Below the pieces are notes generated by a model, which worked only from the letters and a program-made list of their open reading frames with translations, made no database searches and was not told where the DNA came from. From NCBI RefSeq assembly GCF_001184025.1, contig NZ_BBYG01000016.1, positions 248,001 through 312,000 on the forward strand: a stretch of 64,000 nucleotides of DNA, given 5' to 3'. This document shows positions 1 through 9,158 of the stretch, one piece after another. Each line of letters opens with the position of its first letter. The first letter of the stretch is position 1. Made by a program: the position numbers and the translations under genes. This DNA comes from Streptomyces maremycinicus. Its GTDB lineage: Bacteria; Actinomycetota; Actinomycetes; Streptomycetales; Streptomycetaceae.

Positions 1-992
1 AGCCCGGCGGCGGCCTTGATCGCGGCGGCCGGGTCGATGAAACCGTAGCCGCGGGAGTCGTCGCGGCCCCCGGTGGGGGCGTTGCGGGCGGTGTCCTCCA
101 GGAGCTTCTTGATCTGGGCCGGGGTGAGGCCCGGGTGGGCGCCCTTGATGAGGGCCACGGCCCCCGAGACGAAGGCGGAGGCCGCGCTGGTCCCCCACCC
201 CTCGTAGTACTTGTGGTCCGGGTCGGCGATCACGACGTCGACGCCGGGCGCGCTGACCGTGGCGTACCAGCGGCGGGTGGAGAAGGAGGCGCGGGTGCCG
301 TAGCGGTCGACGGCGGTCGCGGCGATGACGCCCGGATAGGCGGCCGGGTAGGAGATGTGGTCGCCCTTCTCGCCGCCGTTGCCGGCCGAGGCGACCACGA
401 CGGATCCCTTGTCCAGCGCGTACTGGACGGCCTCGTCCTCGGCGGGCTCGGGGTGGGCGGAGGCGGAGTCGTCGCCGAGCGAGAGGTTGATGACGTCGGC
501 ACCCTGGTCGGCGGCCCAGCGGATGCCCTCGGCGAGGGCGTTGCCGCGGGTGTTGCGGGCCTTGGTGCGCTGCGGGTCGCCGTCCTCCAGGATGACCCGG
601 ACGGGCAGGATCTTCGCCTCGGGGGCGACGCCGAGCACGCCGTCGCCGTTGCCGCTGCCATGGCCGTGACCGGCGATGATGCCGGCCATCGCGGTGCCGT
701 GGCGGGCCCACGCGCGGTCGCCGGGACCGGCTCCGAAGCCGACCATGTCCTTGCCGGTGAGCACGTTGCCGGTGAGGTCGGGGTGGTCGGCCTCGACACC
801 GGTGTCCAGGACGGCGACGGTGATGCCCGCGCCCTTCGTGGTCTGCCAGGCCTCCTGGGTGTGCAGGGCCTCCAGCGCCCACTGCTTGGCGCGGATGCCG
901 TCGGCGTAGGCGGTGGAGGGCGGCACGAGGGCGACGGTGGCGGCGAGCAGACAGCACAGGATCCCGGCCCTGCGGGTCGTACGGGTGCTCAT
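1..992 (-). CDS. Mycosin-like S8 subtilisin-family serine protease (C-terminus cut by window edge)
   Basis: Secreted subtilase resembling the mycosins of type VII secretion. About 330 residues are visible and the frame runs off base 1 without a stop. An N-terminal signal segment (residues about 9-30, ending near PSTAYA) precedes the protease domain. The catalytic triad is present: Asp63 in VLDTG, His98 in HGTAMAG and Ser269 in GTSAAS, with the oxyanion Asn205 in SAGNG. Mycosins normally end in a membrane helix, which would lie outside the window. The ATG overlaps the stop of the upstream gene by four bases (ATGA), so the two are translationally coupled. The fold is certain; a link to type VII secretion is inference, because no EccB-E or WXG100 gene is visible here. 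Confidence 0.9.
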   Translation of the reverse strand, partial: MSTRTTRRAGILCCLLAATVALVPPSTAYADGIRAKQWALEALHTQEAWQTTKGAGITVAVLDTGVEADHPDLTGNVLTGKDMVGFGAGPGDRAWARHGTAMAGIIAGHGHGSGNGDGVLGVAPEAKILPVRVILEDGDPQRTKARNTRGNALAEGIRWAADQGADVINLSLGDDSASAHPEPAEDEAVQYALDKGSVVVASAGNGGEKGDHISYPAAYPGVIAATAVDRYGTRASFSTRRWYATVSAPGVDVVIADPDHKYYEGWGTSAASAFVSGAVALIKGAHPGLTPAQIKKLLEDTARNAPTGGRDDSRGYGFIDPAAAIKAAAG

Positions 993-3130
993 GAGGGCTG
1001 CTCCGAGGACGTGACGGCGGTCTTGCGCAGGCCGCGCTCGACGCGGTCGGCGAGGCCCTGCGCCTCGTTGCCGAGGCCGGCCTGGGCGGGGGCCGTGGTG
1101 GCGCCCGCCGCGGTGGCCGCCGCGGCCGGCTGCGGGGTGTCCACCACGCGGCCGTCGGCCCAGCCGGAGACGGAGTAGACGACGACCGGCGCGTCGGTGA
1201 GGACGGACACCGTCCACGCGGCGCGCTGCTTGTCGCCGAAGGCGGCGGCGACGGTGCCCTTCGCGGCGTACGGCCGGGGCATGAGATCGGTCCGCTCCGC
1301 CAGCTTCTCCCTGGTGAAGCGGGTGTCGAGCGATCGCATGGCGGCCTCGTCGGCCGTGGTGAACAGCAGTCCCACGGTGGTCACGTAGCTCTGGGTGGCG
1401 TCGGTGTAGGTGGCCCGCAGGAGCCGCTCGCAGCCGACCGGCGCGAGCACCTTGAGCAGCAGCGGGTCGAGGGCGCCTGCGCAGTCGCCGTCCGGGGCGA
1501 CGGCGATCCGTGTCCAGGTGCGGTCGGCGCCACCGGGACCGGCGCCCTGGCCGTCGACCGTCGGCGGGAACAGCCGGTCGACCGGCACGTTGTGCCACAG
1601 GCCGCCGGCGGTGGCGTAGGCGCTGTGCTCGGCGGCGTCCGCCGAGTCTCCGACCAGCCAACTGCCCGTGACCGCACCGCCGATGAGTCCCATACCGAGG
1701 ACGACACAGGCGGCGGCCGCGGCCACGCGTCCGCGGCGACCGAAGAGGCGGAGCGTGTCCCGGTACCCCTCGGGGCGCGCGAACGTCACCACGGGCCGGG
1801 TGGAGCCGAGGGTGCCGCCCGGGGTCATGGGGGCGCTCCAGGAGAGCGACGGGTCGGGACCGCTCGCCGCGCCCTCGGTCCGCTGCGGGTTCTCCGGTAC
1901 GGGAGGCGCGGCGGGGACGGGCGGTACGGCGAACCCGGGCTGCCGTACGGTCGCGCCGGGGCTCCAGGCGGGTCCGTCGTCGACGACGGACCGGGACTCC
2001 CCGCGCGGACCGCCCCCGGCGCCGTCCGGCTCCGTCTCCCGTCGGCTCCGGCCGGGCGCGGGCACCCAGCCACGGGGCAACGGCGACCAGCCACGCTCGG
2101 ACCCGGGCGCGTCCACCGGGCCGGCGGGACGGGAGGGCGGCGACGGGACGTCGGGGCGGGAGGGCGGTGGCGGCGCGACGGGGCGGGTGCCCGCACCGGT
2201 GCGCGCGCCCGCACCGGCGGAGAAGAAGCCGTCGGCGGCAGGCCGCTCGTCAGCCGCGTCGGCACCGTACGCACCCGGACCCGCGGGACGGGAGCCCTCC
2301 GGGTCGGCGGGGCGAGCGCCGGCCGGGCCCGTGGGGCGGGTGCTCTCGGGGCCCGCGGAACGGGGAGCGGCCGCACCTGTGGGAGGGGGGTTCTCGGGGG
2401 CGAAGGCGCCGGTGGTGCGGGGCGCGGGCGGGGCCGGAGGCGGCGTGGTGCCACCCGGGGCCGTGGGGCGAGAGGGCTCCGCGGCGGCGGGGCGGGGGGC
2501 CGGCCCGGTGGGACGGGGGGCGCGGCGGAAGTCGTGGGGCGGTGCGGGACGGGGGGCCGGACGCTCCTCGGCTCGCGCGGGCGTGCCGGTGTCCTCGCCA
2601 CGGGGGGACCGGGCGGGGCGGGCGGGCTGCGGCGGGATGTCGGGGAAGCGGGCCGACGCGGGCGGCGGGGGCGGGGTCATGGCGTCCGAGTGCTGGGCCC
2701 GCGGGCCGCCGAAGCGGGGGGCGGTGCGGGAAAGGGGGGAACCCGGGTCCGGGGCGGGAGAGCCGTCCCCGGCCGTTCCCGGGTCGCGGGAGGCCGTCCG
2801 CGCTCCGGCCGCTCCGGCGGAACCGGTGGGACGCCCGACCCGCGGCTCGGCCGCGCCGGAAGTCATCTCACGCGCGTCCCGCCGATCGGGCCGCGACGGC
2901 TGCGCGCCGGGGGTCGCCCGGTGCGCGGGTTCGCGCTCCGGGGGCTCCGCGGGGGCCTGGCGGGTGCTCGCGCCGTACGTCGGGTCCGCCGGGTCCGTCG
3001 GCTTCGGGTCCACGGGGTCCGCCGGGGGCCGGGACGGGCGGGGCGGGGTCGCCGGGCGGGGCGGGACGGCGGGCTGCGGCGGCACGTCCGGGCGCGGGGG
3101 GACCGAGGCGCGGCGTGCTTCCGTGCTCAT
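989..3130 (-). CDS. Proline-rich single-pass membrane protein, function unknown
   Basis: 713 residues from an ATG preceded by a G-rich ribosome site. Residues 1 to about 465 are low-complexity Pro/Ala/Arg/Gly sequence. One transmembrane helix follows (about 468-490), then an outside domain of about 220 residues containing two cysteines and a Pro/Ala-rich stretch near the C-terminus. The stop overlaps the start of the mycosin-like protease (ATGA), so the two proteins are probably made together. This layout (long disordered cytoplasmic arm, one helix, small outside domain) is common in actinobacterial proteins of unknown role. A longer frame reaches position 3307, but MSTEARR at 3130 is the natural start. 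No enzyme motif was recognised. Confidence 0.75.
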   Translation of the reverse strand: MSTEARRASVPPRPDVPPQPAVPPRPATPPRPSRPPADPVDPKPTDPADPTYGASTRQAPAEPPEREPAHRATPGAQPSRPDRRDAREMTSGAAEPRVGRPTGSAGAAGARTASRDPGTAGDGSPAPDPGSPLSRTAPRFGGPRAQHSDAMTPPPPPASARFPDIPPQPARPARSPRGEDTGTPARAEERPAPRPAPPHDFRRAPRPTGPAPRPAAAEPSRPTAPGGTTPPPAPPAPRTTGAFAPENPPPTGAAAPRSAGPESTRPTGPAGARPADPEGSRPAGPGAYGADAADERPAADGFFSAGAGARTGAGTRPVAPPPPSRPDVPSPPSRPAGPVDAPGSERGWSPLPRGWVPAPGRSRRETEPDGAGGGPRGESRSVVDDGPAWSPGATVRQPGFAVPPVPAAPPVPENPQRTEGAASGPDPSLSWSAPMTPGGTLGSTRPVVTFARPEGYRDTLRLFGRRGRVAAAAACVVLGMGLIGGAVTGSWLVGDSADAAEHSAYATAGGLWHNVPVDRLFPPTVDGQGAGPGGADRTWTRIAVAPDGDCAGALDPLLLKVLAPVGCERLLRATYTDATQSYVTTVGLLFTTADEAAMRSLDTRFTREKLAERTDLMPRPYAAKGTVAAAFGDKQRAAWTVSVLTDAPVVVYSVSGWADGRVVDTPQPAAAATAAGATTAPAQAGLGNEAQGLADRVERGLRKTAVTSSEQPS

Positions 3131-3412
3131 GCACCCCCCGTTTCCTCGTCCCCGGGCCGTCGTTCTGGTACGCGGGCGGACGGTCTCGTGCCCGGGCGGG
3201 CCCGGCGCGGACGTGGCAGTCCGCTCTGGGCACGCATACCCATACGGACGAACCGGCATCCCGGCACGGTTGCCCGGCCGGAGCCGTCCTCCGTGCGTGC
3301 GCGTCACTCTACGGCCAGTCGCCGGGCGAACGGGAACCAGTCCACGAGGCCCGGGGCTTCTGCCCGGAACGTCCCCCTACCCTGCGGTAATCCCGTCTGG
3401 CAGGCTTCGTTC
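3131..3412. other. Divergent intergenic region, no gene seen
   Basis: 282 bases between the Pro-rich membrane protein (left) and the aldolase-like gene (right). It must hold both promoters, but no convincing -35/-10 pair or operator was recognised. Confidence 0.5.
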
Positions 3413-4615
3413 ATGACTGCGCGCGCCGCCGACCGGGCCCGTTACGACCGGGCCACCGCCCATCTCGACGCCCCCCTCGCCCTCGTGGACCTGGACGCCT
3501 TCGACGCGAACGCCGAGGATCTGGTCCGCCGGGCCGGCGGCAAGCCGATCCGTGTCGCCAGCAAATCCGTACGCTGCCGGACGCTCCTGGAACGCGTCCT
3601 GGCGAAGGACGGCTTCGCCGGCATCATGTCGTTCACCCTCGCCGAGTCCCTGTGGCTGGCCCGGTCCGGATTCGAGGACATCCTCCTCGCCTACCCGTCC
3701 GCCGACCGCACCGCCTTCGCCGAGCTGGCCGCCGACCCCAAGCTGGCCGCGGCCGTCACCGTCATGGTCGACGACGTCTCCCAGCTCGACCTCATCGACG
3801 GCGCGCGCGGCGAAGGGCGTGAAGTCATCCGGGTCTGCCTGGAGTTGGACACCGCGCTGAAGCTGTTCGGCGGCCGGGTCCGGGTCGGCGCCCTGCGCTC
3901 GCCGCTGCACTCCCCCGCCCAGGTCGCCGACGTGGCGAGGGCGATCGCCCGGCGGCCCGGTTTCAGACTCGTGGGGATCATGGCCTACGAGGGGCACATC
4001 GCCGGGGTCGGCGACGCGGTCGCCGGGCGGCCGTTCCGGTCCCGGGCCATCCGCCTGATGCAGGCCACCGCCCGGCGCGAGCTCGCCGAGCGTCGCGCCG
4101 CGGTGGTGCGTGCCGTACGGGCCGTCGTACCGGATCTGGAGTACGTCAACGGCGGCGGCACCGGCAGTGTGCAGCACACCGCGGCCGAGGACGCGGTCAC
4201 CGAGATCGCGGCCGGCTCGGGACTGTACGTGCCGCGTCTGTTCGACAACTACACGTCCTTCAGCGGCCGTCCGGCGGCCCTGTTCGCCCAGCCCGTCGTC
4301 CGGCGTCCGGGGGTGGGGATCGTGACCGTGCTCGGGGGCGGGTATCCCGCGTCCGGTGCCGCCGGGCCCGACCGGCTGCCCGTGCCGTATCTGCCGGAGG
4401 GGCTGCGCTACGACCCCCAGGAGGGCCCGGGCGAGGTGCAGACGCCGCTGCTCGGCTCCCCGGCCGACGATCTGCTGATCGGCGACAAGGTGTGGTTCCG
4501 GCACGCGAAGGCCGGTGAGCTGTGCGAGCGGTTCGACGTGCTGCACCTCGTCGAGGGGGACGCGGTGACGGCGACCGTGCCGACCTACCGGGGTGAGGGG
4601 CGGACCTTCCTCTAG
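3413..4615 (+). CDS. Amino acid deaminase/aldolase, alanine racemase N-terminal domain (D-threonine aldolase/D-serine dehydratase-like)
   Basis: 400 residues. A fold-type III PLP barrel, with Lys51 in RVASKSVRC as the likely Schiff-base lysine, is followed by a C-terminal beta domain. The C-terminal RHAKAGELC supplies a His and a Cys of the kind that bind zinc in D-serine dehydratases of the DSD1 family. The family cleaves or deaminates D-3-hydroxyamino acids; the substrate cannot be read from the sequence. It starts at ATG 3413 and stands alone between divergent and convergent neighbours. Confidence 0.85.
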   Translation: MTARAADRARYDRATAHLDAPLALVDLDAFDANAEDLVRRAGGKPIRVASKSVRCRTLLERVLAKDGFAGIMSFTLAESLWLARSGFEDILLAYPSADRTAFAELAADPKLAAAVTVMVDDVSQLDLIDGARGEGREVIRVCLELDTALKLFGGRVRVGALRSPLHSPAQVADVARAIARRPGFRLVGIMAYEGHIAGVGDAVAGRPFRSRAIRLMQATARRELAERRAAVVRAVRAVVPDLEYVNGGGTGSVQHTAAEDAVTEIAAGSGLYVPRLFDNYTSFSGRPAALFAQPVVRRPGVGIVTVLGGGYPASGAAGPDRLPVPYLPEGLRYDPQEGPGEVQTPLLGSPADDLLIGDKVWFRHAKAGELCERFDVLHLVEGDAVTATVPTYRGEGRTFL

Positions 4616-4634
4616 CGGCGGGCCGCGGGGCGTC

Positions 4635-5426
4635 CTAGAGCGGGGTCACGTAGGCCCCGGAGATACCGCCGTCCACCAGGAAGTCGGAGGCGTTGACGAA
4701 GGAGGAGTCGTCGCTGGCCAGGAAGGCGACGGCGGCGGCGATCTCCACGGCCTCGGCGAACCGGCCGACGGGGATGTGGACCAGCCGGCGGGCGGCGCGC
4801 TCCGGGTCCGTGGCGAACAGCTCCTGGAGCAGCGGGGTGTTGACGGGCCCCGGGCAGAGGGCGTTCACGCGGATGCCCTCGCGGGCGAACTGCACGCCCA
4901 GCTCGCGGGACATGGCGAGGACCCCGCCCTTGGACGCGGTGTACGAGATCTGCGAGGTGGCCGCTCCCATCCGGGCCACGAAGGACGCCGTGTTGATGAT
5001 GGAGCCCCGGCGCTGGCGCCGCATGTAGGGGATCGCGGCCTTGCAGCAGAGGTAGACGGAGGTCAGGTTGACCTCCTGGACGCGTTTCCAGGCCTCGAGG
5101 CCGGTCTCCAGGATGGAGTCGTCGTCGGGCGGCGAGATCCCGGCGTTGTTGAAGGCGATGTCGACGCTGCCGTAGGTGTCGTAGGCCGTCCTGAACAGCG
5201 CCTCGACCTGCTCGGGGTCGGTGACGTCGACCCGCACGAAGGTGCCGCCGACCTCCTCGGCGGCCGCCTTGCCGCGGGCCTCGTCGACGTCGCCGCAGAC
5301 GACGTGCGCGCCCTCGGAGGCGAGCCGGCGCGCGGTGGCGAGGCCGATGCCGCTGCCGGCCCCGGTGATGACGGCGGTGCGGCCGACCAGCCGGCGGCAG
5401 ATGATCTCGTCAGGCGATGCGGTCAC
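4635..5426 (-). CDS. Short-chain dehydrogenase/reductase, likely alcohol dehydrogenase step of the glutamylation cluster
   Basis: 263 residues, classical SDR. The NAD-binding TGAGSGIG is at 21-28, NNAG near 93, and the catalytic Ser148, Tyr162 and Lys166 (YTASK) are in place. The start is GTG 5426, whose bases overlap the aldehyde dehydrogenase stop (GTGA), so it is the last gene of the glnA4-ALDH-SDR operon. In an ethanolamine route it would oxidise the hydroxyl of gamma-glutamylethanolamide to the aldehyde taken by the next enzyme. That role is inferred from context; general annotation would be 3-oxoacyl-ACP reductase-like. Confidence 0.88.
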   Translation of the reverse strand: MTASPDEIICRRLVGRTAVITGAGSGIGLATARRLASEGAHVVCGDVDEARGKAAAEEVGGTFVRVDVTDPEQVEALFRTAYDTYGSVDIAFNNAGISPPDDDSILETGLEAWKRVQEVNLTSVYLCCKAAIPYMRRQRRGSIINTASFVARMGAATSQISYTASKGGVLAMSRELGVQFAREGIRVNALCPGPVNTPLLQELFATDPERAARRLVHIPVGRFAEAVEIAAAVAFLASDDSSFVNASDFLVDGGISGAYVTPL

Positions 5427-6862
5427 TGTGCGGGGCCCTCCGTGCTGATGAAGACGTTCTTGGTTTCGGTGAAGGCGGTCAGGGCGTCCGGGCCCAGCTC
5501 GCGCCCGACGCCGGACTGCTTGTAGCCGCCGAAGGGGGTCCAGTAGCGGACGCTGGAGTGGGAGTTGACGGACAGGTTGCCGGCGCGCACGGCCTGCGCG
5601 ACACGCAGCGCGCGGCCGACGTCCCGGGTCCAGACGGAGCCGGAGAGTCCGTAGGGGGTGTCGTCGGCGAGCCGGATGGCGTCCGCCTCATCGGTGAAGG
5701 GCAGCAGGACGGCGACGGGGCCGAAGATCTCCTCGCGGGCCGCGGGCGAGTCGGGCGCGCAGCCGGTGAGGACGGTCGGCGGGAACCAGAAGCCGGGTCC
5801 TTCGGGAGCGGTGCCGCGCAGCGCCCGGGCGTCGTCCGGCACGAACGACCGTACGCGGTCGACCTGTTGACGGGAGATCAGCGGACCCATCCGGGTCTTC
5901 TCGTCGGCCGGGTCGCCGACCGTCACGGCGGCCAGTTCCCGCGCCAGGTGGTCGGCCACCTCGTCGTAGACCGATTCCTGGACGAGGACGCGGGTGCGGG
6001 CGCAGCAGTCCTGGCCGGAGTTGTCGAGGAAGGAGAACGGGTCGGCCGCGGCCTTGAGATCGGCGTCCGCGAAGACGATGTTGGGGCTCTTGCCGCCGAG
6101 TTCCAGGGTGACCGGCTTGACCTGACGGGCGCAGCGTTCCATGACCTCGCGGCCGGTGCGGGTGGAGCCCGTGAACACGATCTTCGCCACGCCCGGGTGG
6201 TCGACGAGCGCGCGGCCGGCGACGGCTCCATGGCCGGGCAGTACCTGGAAGAGGTGCTCCGGCAGGCCCGCCTCCAGGGCCAGTTCGGCCAGGCGCAGGG
6301 CGGTGAGCGGGGTGGTCTCGGCGGGCTTGAGGACGACGGCGTTGCCCGCCGCGAGGGCGGGGAAGGAACCCCAGGCGGCGATGGGCATCGGGAAGTTCCA
6401 GGGGGCGATCACCCCGACCACGCCGAGCGGTTCCCGGAAGGTGACGTTCCAGCCGCCCGGTACGGGGATCTGGCTGCCCAGGAGCCGTTCGACACCGCCG
6501 GCCGCGTACAGGAGCAGGTCGCGGGCGTTGCCGGCCTCCCAGCGGGCGTTGCCCAGGAGGTGACCGGCCTCGCGGACCTCCAGGAGCGCCAGTTCCTCGA
6601 CCTGCGTGTCGACGACGTCGGCGAAACGGCGCAGCAGCCGGGCCCGGTCGGCCGGGGCGGCGGCCGCCCAGGCGCGTTGGGCGGCACTCGCGCGGGCGAC
6701 CGCCCGGTCCACGTCGGCCGCGTCGGCGGCCGGGACGGTGGCGACGACCTCCTCGGTGGCCGGGTTGAGAACGATCAGCTCGTGCGACAGCGGCTCCGGA
6801 TCCGGCCGCGACGGCGGCCGCGGATCGGGCGAGGGGGGACCGGACGGGGAGGGACCGGACAC
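5423..6862 (-). CDS. NAD(P)-dependent aldehyde dehydrogenase
   Basis: 479 residues from GTG 6862, which has GAAAGGA upstream; the open frame extends further but only as Pro/Ala-rich sequence. Motifs: PWNFP with Asn156, catalytic Glu254 in LELGGK, nucleophile Cys286 in GQDC, and a C-terminal PFGGYKQSG. It lies between the GlnA4-like ligase and the SDR, overlapping the SDR start by four bases. It probably oxidises a gamma-glutamyl aldehyde to the acid. It looks like the S. coelicolor SCO1612 type as I recall it. Confidence 0.92.
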   Translation of the reverse strand: MSGPSPSGPPSPDPRPPSRPDPEPLSHELIVLNPATEEVVATVPAADAADVDRAVARASAAQRAWAAAAPADRARLLRRFADVVDTQVEELALLEVREAGHLLGNARWEAGNARDLLLYAAGGVERLLGSQIPVPGGWNVTFREPLGVVGVIAPWNFPMPIAAWGSFPALAAGNAVVLKPAETTPLTALRLAELALEAGLPEHLFQVLPGHGAVAGRALVDHPGVAKIVFTGSTRTGREVMERCARQVKPVTLELGGKSPNIVFADADLKAAADPFSFLDNSGQDCCARTRVLVQESVYDEVADHLARELAAVTVGDPADEKTRMGPLISRQQVDRVRSFVPDDARALRGTAPEGPGFWFPPTVLTGCAPDSPAAREEIFGPVAVLLPFTDEADAIRLADDTPYGLSGSVWTRDVGRALRVAQAVRAGNLSVNSHSSVRYWTPFGGYKQSGVGRELGPDALTAFTETKNVFISTEGPAQ

Positions 6863-6877
6863 GGAGGGTCCTTTCAC

Positions 6878-6935
6878 GGGCGGGTGCACGGCGGGTGCGC
6901 GGGCGGGTGCGCGGGCGGGTGCGCGGGCGGGTGCG
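6878..6935. repeat. Five imperfect 12-bp tandem repeats (GGGCGGGTGCGC)
   Basis: Five head-to-tail copies, with two copies one base short, fill the gap between the glnA4-like stop and the ALDH ribosome-binding site. They sit inside the operon and could form G-rich structure in the transcript. No function is shown. Confidence 0.85.
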
Positions 6936-8300
6936 TCACAGACGTTCGAAGGAGCGGCGCAGCTCCCAGTCGGTGACCGCCGCGTCGAAGGCCGCCAGCT
7001 CGACGCGTGCCATGTTGCGGTAGTGCGCGACGACCTCCTCGCCGAACGCGGCCAGCGCGATCGGGCTGTCCGCCCAGAGCTCGGCGGCCTCGCGCAGGGT
7101 GGTCGGAACGTGGGCGTACTCGGCCGCGTAGGCGTTGCCGGGGCAGGCCTCGGGCAGCTCCAGTTTCTGTTCGATGCCGTACAGACCGGCCGCGACCAGG
7201 CCGGCGACCGCGAGGTGCGGGTTGACGTCACCGCCGGGGAGCCGGTTCTCGAAGCGCATCGAGCGGCCGTGGCCGACGACGCGGAGGGAACAGGTGCGGT
7301 TGTCGTAGCCCCAGGCGACGGCGGTCGGGGCGAAGGAGCCCGGCTGGAACCGCTTGTAGGAGTTGATGTTCGGGGCGTAGAGGAGGGAGAAGTCGCGCAG
7401 CGCGGCGAGCTGTCCGGCGAGGAAGTGCCGCATGACGTCGGACATGCCCCCTTCCCCGTCGCCGGCCATGACGTTGGTGCCGTCGGCGTCGGTGAGCGAG
7501 AGGTGGATGTGGCAGGAGTTGCCCTCGCGCTCGTTGTACTTGGCCATGAAGGTCAGCGAGACGCCCTCCTGGGCGGCGATCTCCTTGGCGCCGGTCTTGT
7601 AGATCGCGTGCTGGTCGCAGGTGACCAGGGCTTCGTCGTAGCGGAAGGCGATCTCGTGCTGGCCGGGGTTGCACTCGCCCTTGGCGGACTCGACGGTGAG
7701 TCCGGCGCCGGCCATCTCGTTGCGGATGCGGCGCAGCAGCGGCTCGACCCGGCCGGTGCCGAGCACCGAGTAGTCGACGTTGTACTGGTTGACCGGGGTG
7801 AGGCCGCGGTAGTTCGCGTCCCAGGCGGCCTCGTAGCTGTCCTTGAAGACGATGAACTCCAGCTCGGTGCCGACCTGGGCGGTGAAGCCGTGCCCGGCGA
7901 GGCGCTCCAGCTGGCGGCGCAGGATCTGGCGCGGGGCGGCGACCACGGGCGAGCCGTCGTTCCAGGCCAGGTCGGCGATGAGCAGGGCGGTTCCGACGTT
8001 CCACGGCACGCGGCGCAGGGTCGTCAGGTCGGGGCGCATGGCGAAGTCGCCGTAGCCGCGGTCCCAGGAGGACATGGTGTACCCGTCGACGGTGTTCATC
8101 TCCGTGTCGACGGCGAGGAGGTAGTTGCAGCCTTCGGTGCCGTGCTGGAGCACCTCGTCGAGGAAGAATCCGGCGGCGAACCGCTTGCCCTGGAGACGGC
8201 CCTGCATGTCGGGGAAGGCCAGGACGACAGTGTCGATCTCACCGCTCGCGACGTGGGCGTGCAGCTCCTCGACGCTGAGCGGGGGTGTGCGGTCTGCCAC
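6936..8300 (-). CDS. glnA4: Gamma-glutamyl-amine ligase, glutamine synthetase-like (GlnA4 type)
   Basis: 454 residues from GTG 8300, preceded by AAGGAGG. The glutamine synthetase catalytic domain is intact, with ESAKGECNPGQHE and AKYNEREGNSCHIHLSL carrying metal and glutamate ligands. The usual GlnA adenylylation tyrosine region is replaced by CPGNAYAAEYAH, so ordinary GS regulation is not expected. S. coelicolor GlnA4 (SCO1613) is reported to ligate glutamate to ethanolamine. Identical neighbours (ALDH, SDR, FadR-type regulator, C26 hydrolase) support the same role here. The divergent regulator gene begins 106 bases away and shares the upstream region holding the GGTAT-N9-CCATTGC motif. Confidence 0.9.
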   Translation of the reverse strand: MADRTPPLSVEELHAHVASGEIDTVVLAFPDMQGRLQGKRFAAGFFLDEVLQHGTEGCNYLLAVDTEMNTVDGYTMSSWDRGYGDFAMRPDLTTLRRVPWNVGTALLIADLAWNDGSPVVAAPRQILRRQLERLAGHGFTAQVGTELEFIVFKDSYEAAWDANYRGLTPVNQYNVDYSVLGTGRVEPLLRRIRNEMAGAGLTVESAKGECNPGQHEIAFRYDEALVTCDQHAIYKTGAKEIAAQEGVSLTFMAKYNEREGNSCHIHLSLTDADGTNVMAGDGEGGMSDVMRHFLAGQLAALRDFSLLYAPNINSYKRFQPGSFAPTAVAWGYDNRTCSLRVVGHGRSMRFENRLPGGDVNPHLAVAGLVAAGLYGIEQKLELPEACPGNAYAAEYAHVPTTLREAAELWADSPIALAAFGEEVVAHYRNMARVELAAFDAAVTDWELRRSFERL

Positions 8301-8363
8301 GGGAAGGTCCTCCTTCGGCTTTCCCGGCTCCCTCGTCTTCTTCGGGCGGGCCGGGAGCCATAA

Positions 8364-8384
8364 GGTATTGCCGAGAACCATTGC
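8364..8384. promoter_or_regulatory. Candidate operator GGTAT-N9-CCATTGC (copy 1)
   Basis: Lies in the glnA4/regulator divergent gap. The same two blocks with the same 9-base spacing recur at 9159-9179 before the hydrolase gene. This is a candidate binding site for the FadR-type regulator between them. Confidence 0.5.
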
Positions 8385-8405
8385 TTGGGAAGGGGGCGCG
8401 GCGGG

Positions 8406-9143
8406 ATGCCGGTGGACGCTGACGGCGGACCGGACGACGACCGGCTGACGCCGGTGCTGCGTCCGGTGCGGGCCGGGAACGGCTTCGAGGAGGCGCTGGA
8501 GCAGATCCTCCAGGTGGTACGGCTGGGTCTGGTGCCGGGGGGCGAACGGCTGCCGGCCGAGCGGGACCTGGCGGAGCGGCTCGGGATCAGCCGGGTGACG
8601 CTGCGCGAGGTGCTGAAGGTCCTCCAGGAGCAGGGGCTGGTCGAGTCCCGCCGGGGCCGCTACGGCGGGACCTTCGTGCTCCCGCGCACGGACATCGGCG
8701 GCGAGGTCGAGCTGCGGCGGCGGATCGCCGAGGTGGACGTCGAGGACGTGCTGCGCTTCCGCGAGGTGCTGGAGGTGGGTGCGGCGGGCCTGTGCGCGAC
8801 CCACGGGCTGACGGGCGAACAGGCGGAGCGCCTGCGCGAGGCGCTGGCCCGCACGGCGGACGCGCCGCTGGCCGACTACCGCCGACGGGACACGATGCTC
8901 CACCTCACCCTGGCCGAGCTGTGCGGCTCGCCCTCGCTGACCGCGCGGTACGCGGCGGTCCGGGCCACGGTGAACGATCTGCTCGACTGCATCCCGCTCC
9001 TCGTCCGCAACCTGGAGCACTCGCAGCGCCAGCACCTCGCGCTGGTGGAGGCGGTGCTGGACGGGGACGCGGACGGGGCGCGGGAGATGATGCGGGAGCA
9101 CTGCGCGGGGACGGCGGCCCTGCTCAGGGGCTTCCTCGCGTGA
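8406..9143 (+). CDS. FadR-type GntR transcriptional regulator of the glutamylation cluster
   Basis: 245 residues. The N-terminal winged helix (GGERLPAERDLAERLGISRVTLREVLKVL, split by the usual turn) is followed by an all-helical FCD ligand domain. ATG 8406 was chosen with an AAGGGGG stretch upstream. It is divergent from glnA4 and 52 bases before the C26 hydrolase gene. The S. coelicolor counterpart, SCO1614 (EpuRI), is described as a regulator of ethanolamine utilisation. The ligand here is not shown by the sequence. Confidence 0.9.
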   Translation: MPVDADGGPDDDRLTPVLRPVRAGNGFEEALEQILQVVRLGLVPGGERLPAERDLAERLGISRVTLREVLKVLQEQGLVESRRGRYGGTFVLPRTDIGGEVELRRRIAEVDVEDVLRFREVLEVGAAGLCATHGLTGEQAERLREALARTADAPLADYRRRDTMLHLTLAELCGSPSLTARYAAVRATVNDLLDCIPLLVRNLEHSQRQHLALVEAVLDGDADGAREMMREHCAGTAALLRGFLA

Positions 9144-9158
9144 CATGCTGCACGAAAT

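Noticed and set aside
1592..4615. Long plus-strand frame of 1007 codons covering the Pro-rich membrane protein
   Set aside because: Only its last 400 codons form a real protein; the rest is an Arg/Gly-rich shadow caused by GC bias opposite the minus-strand gene.
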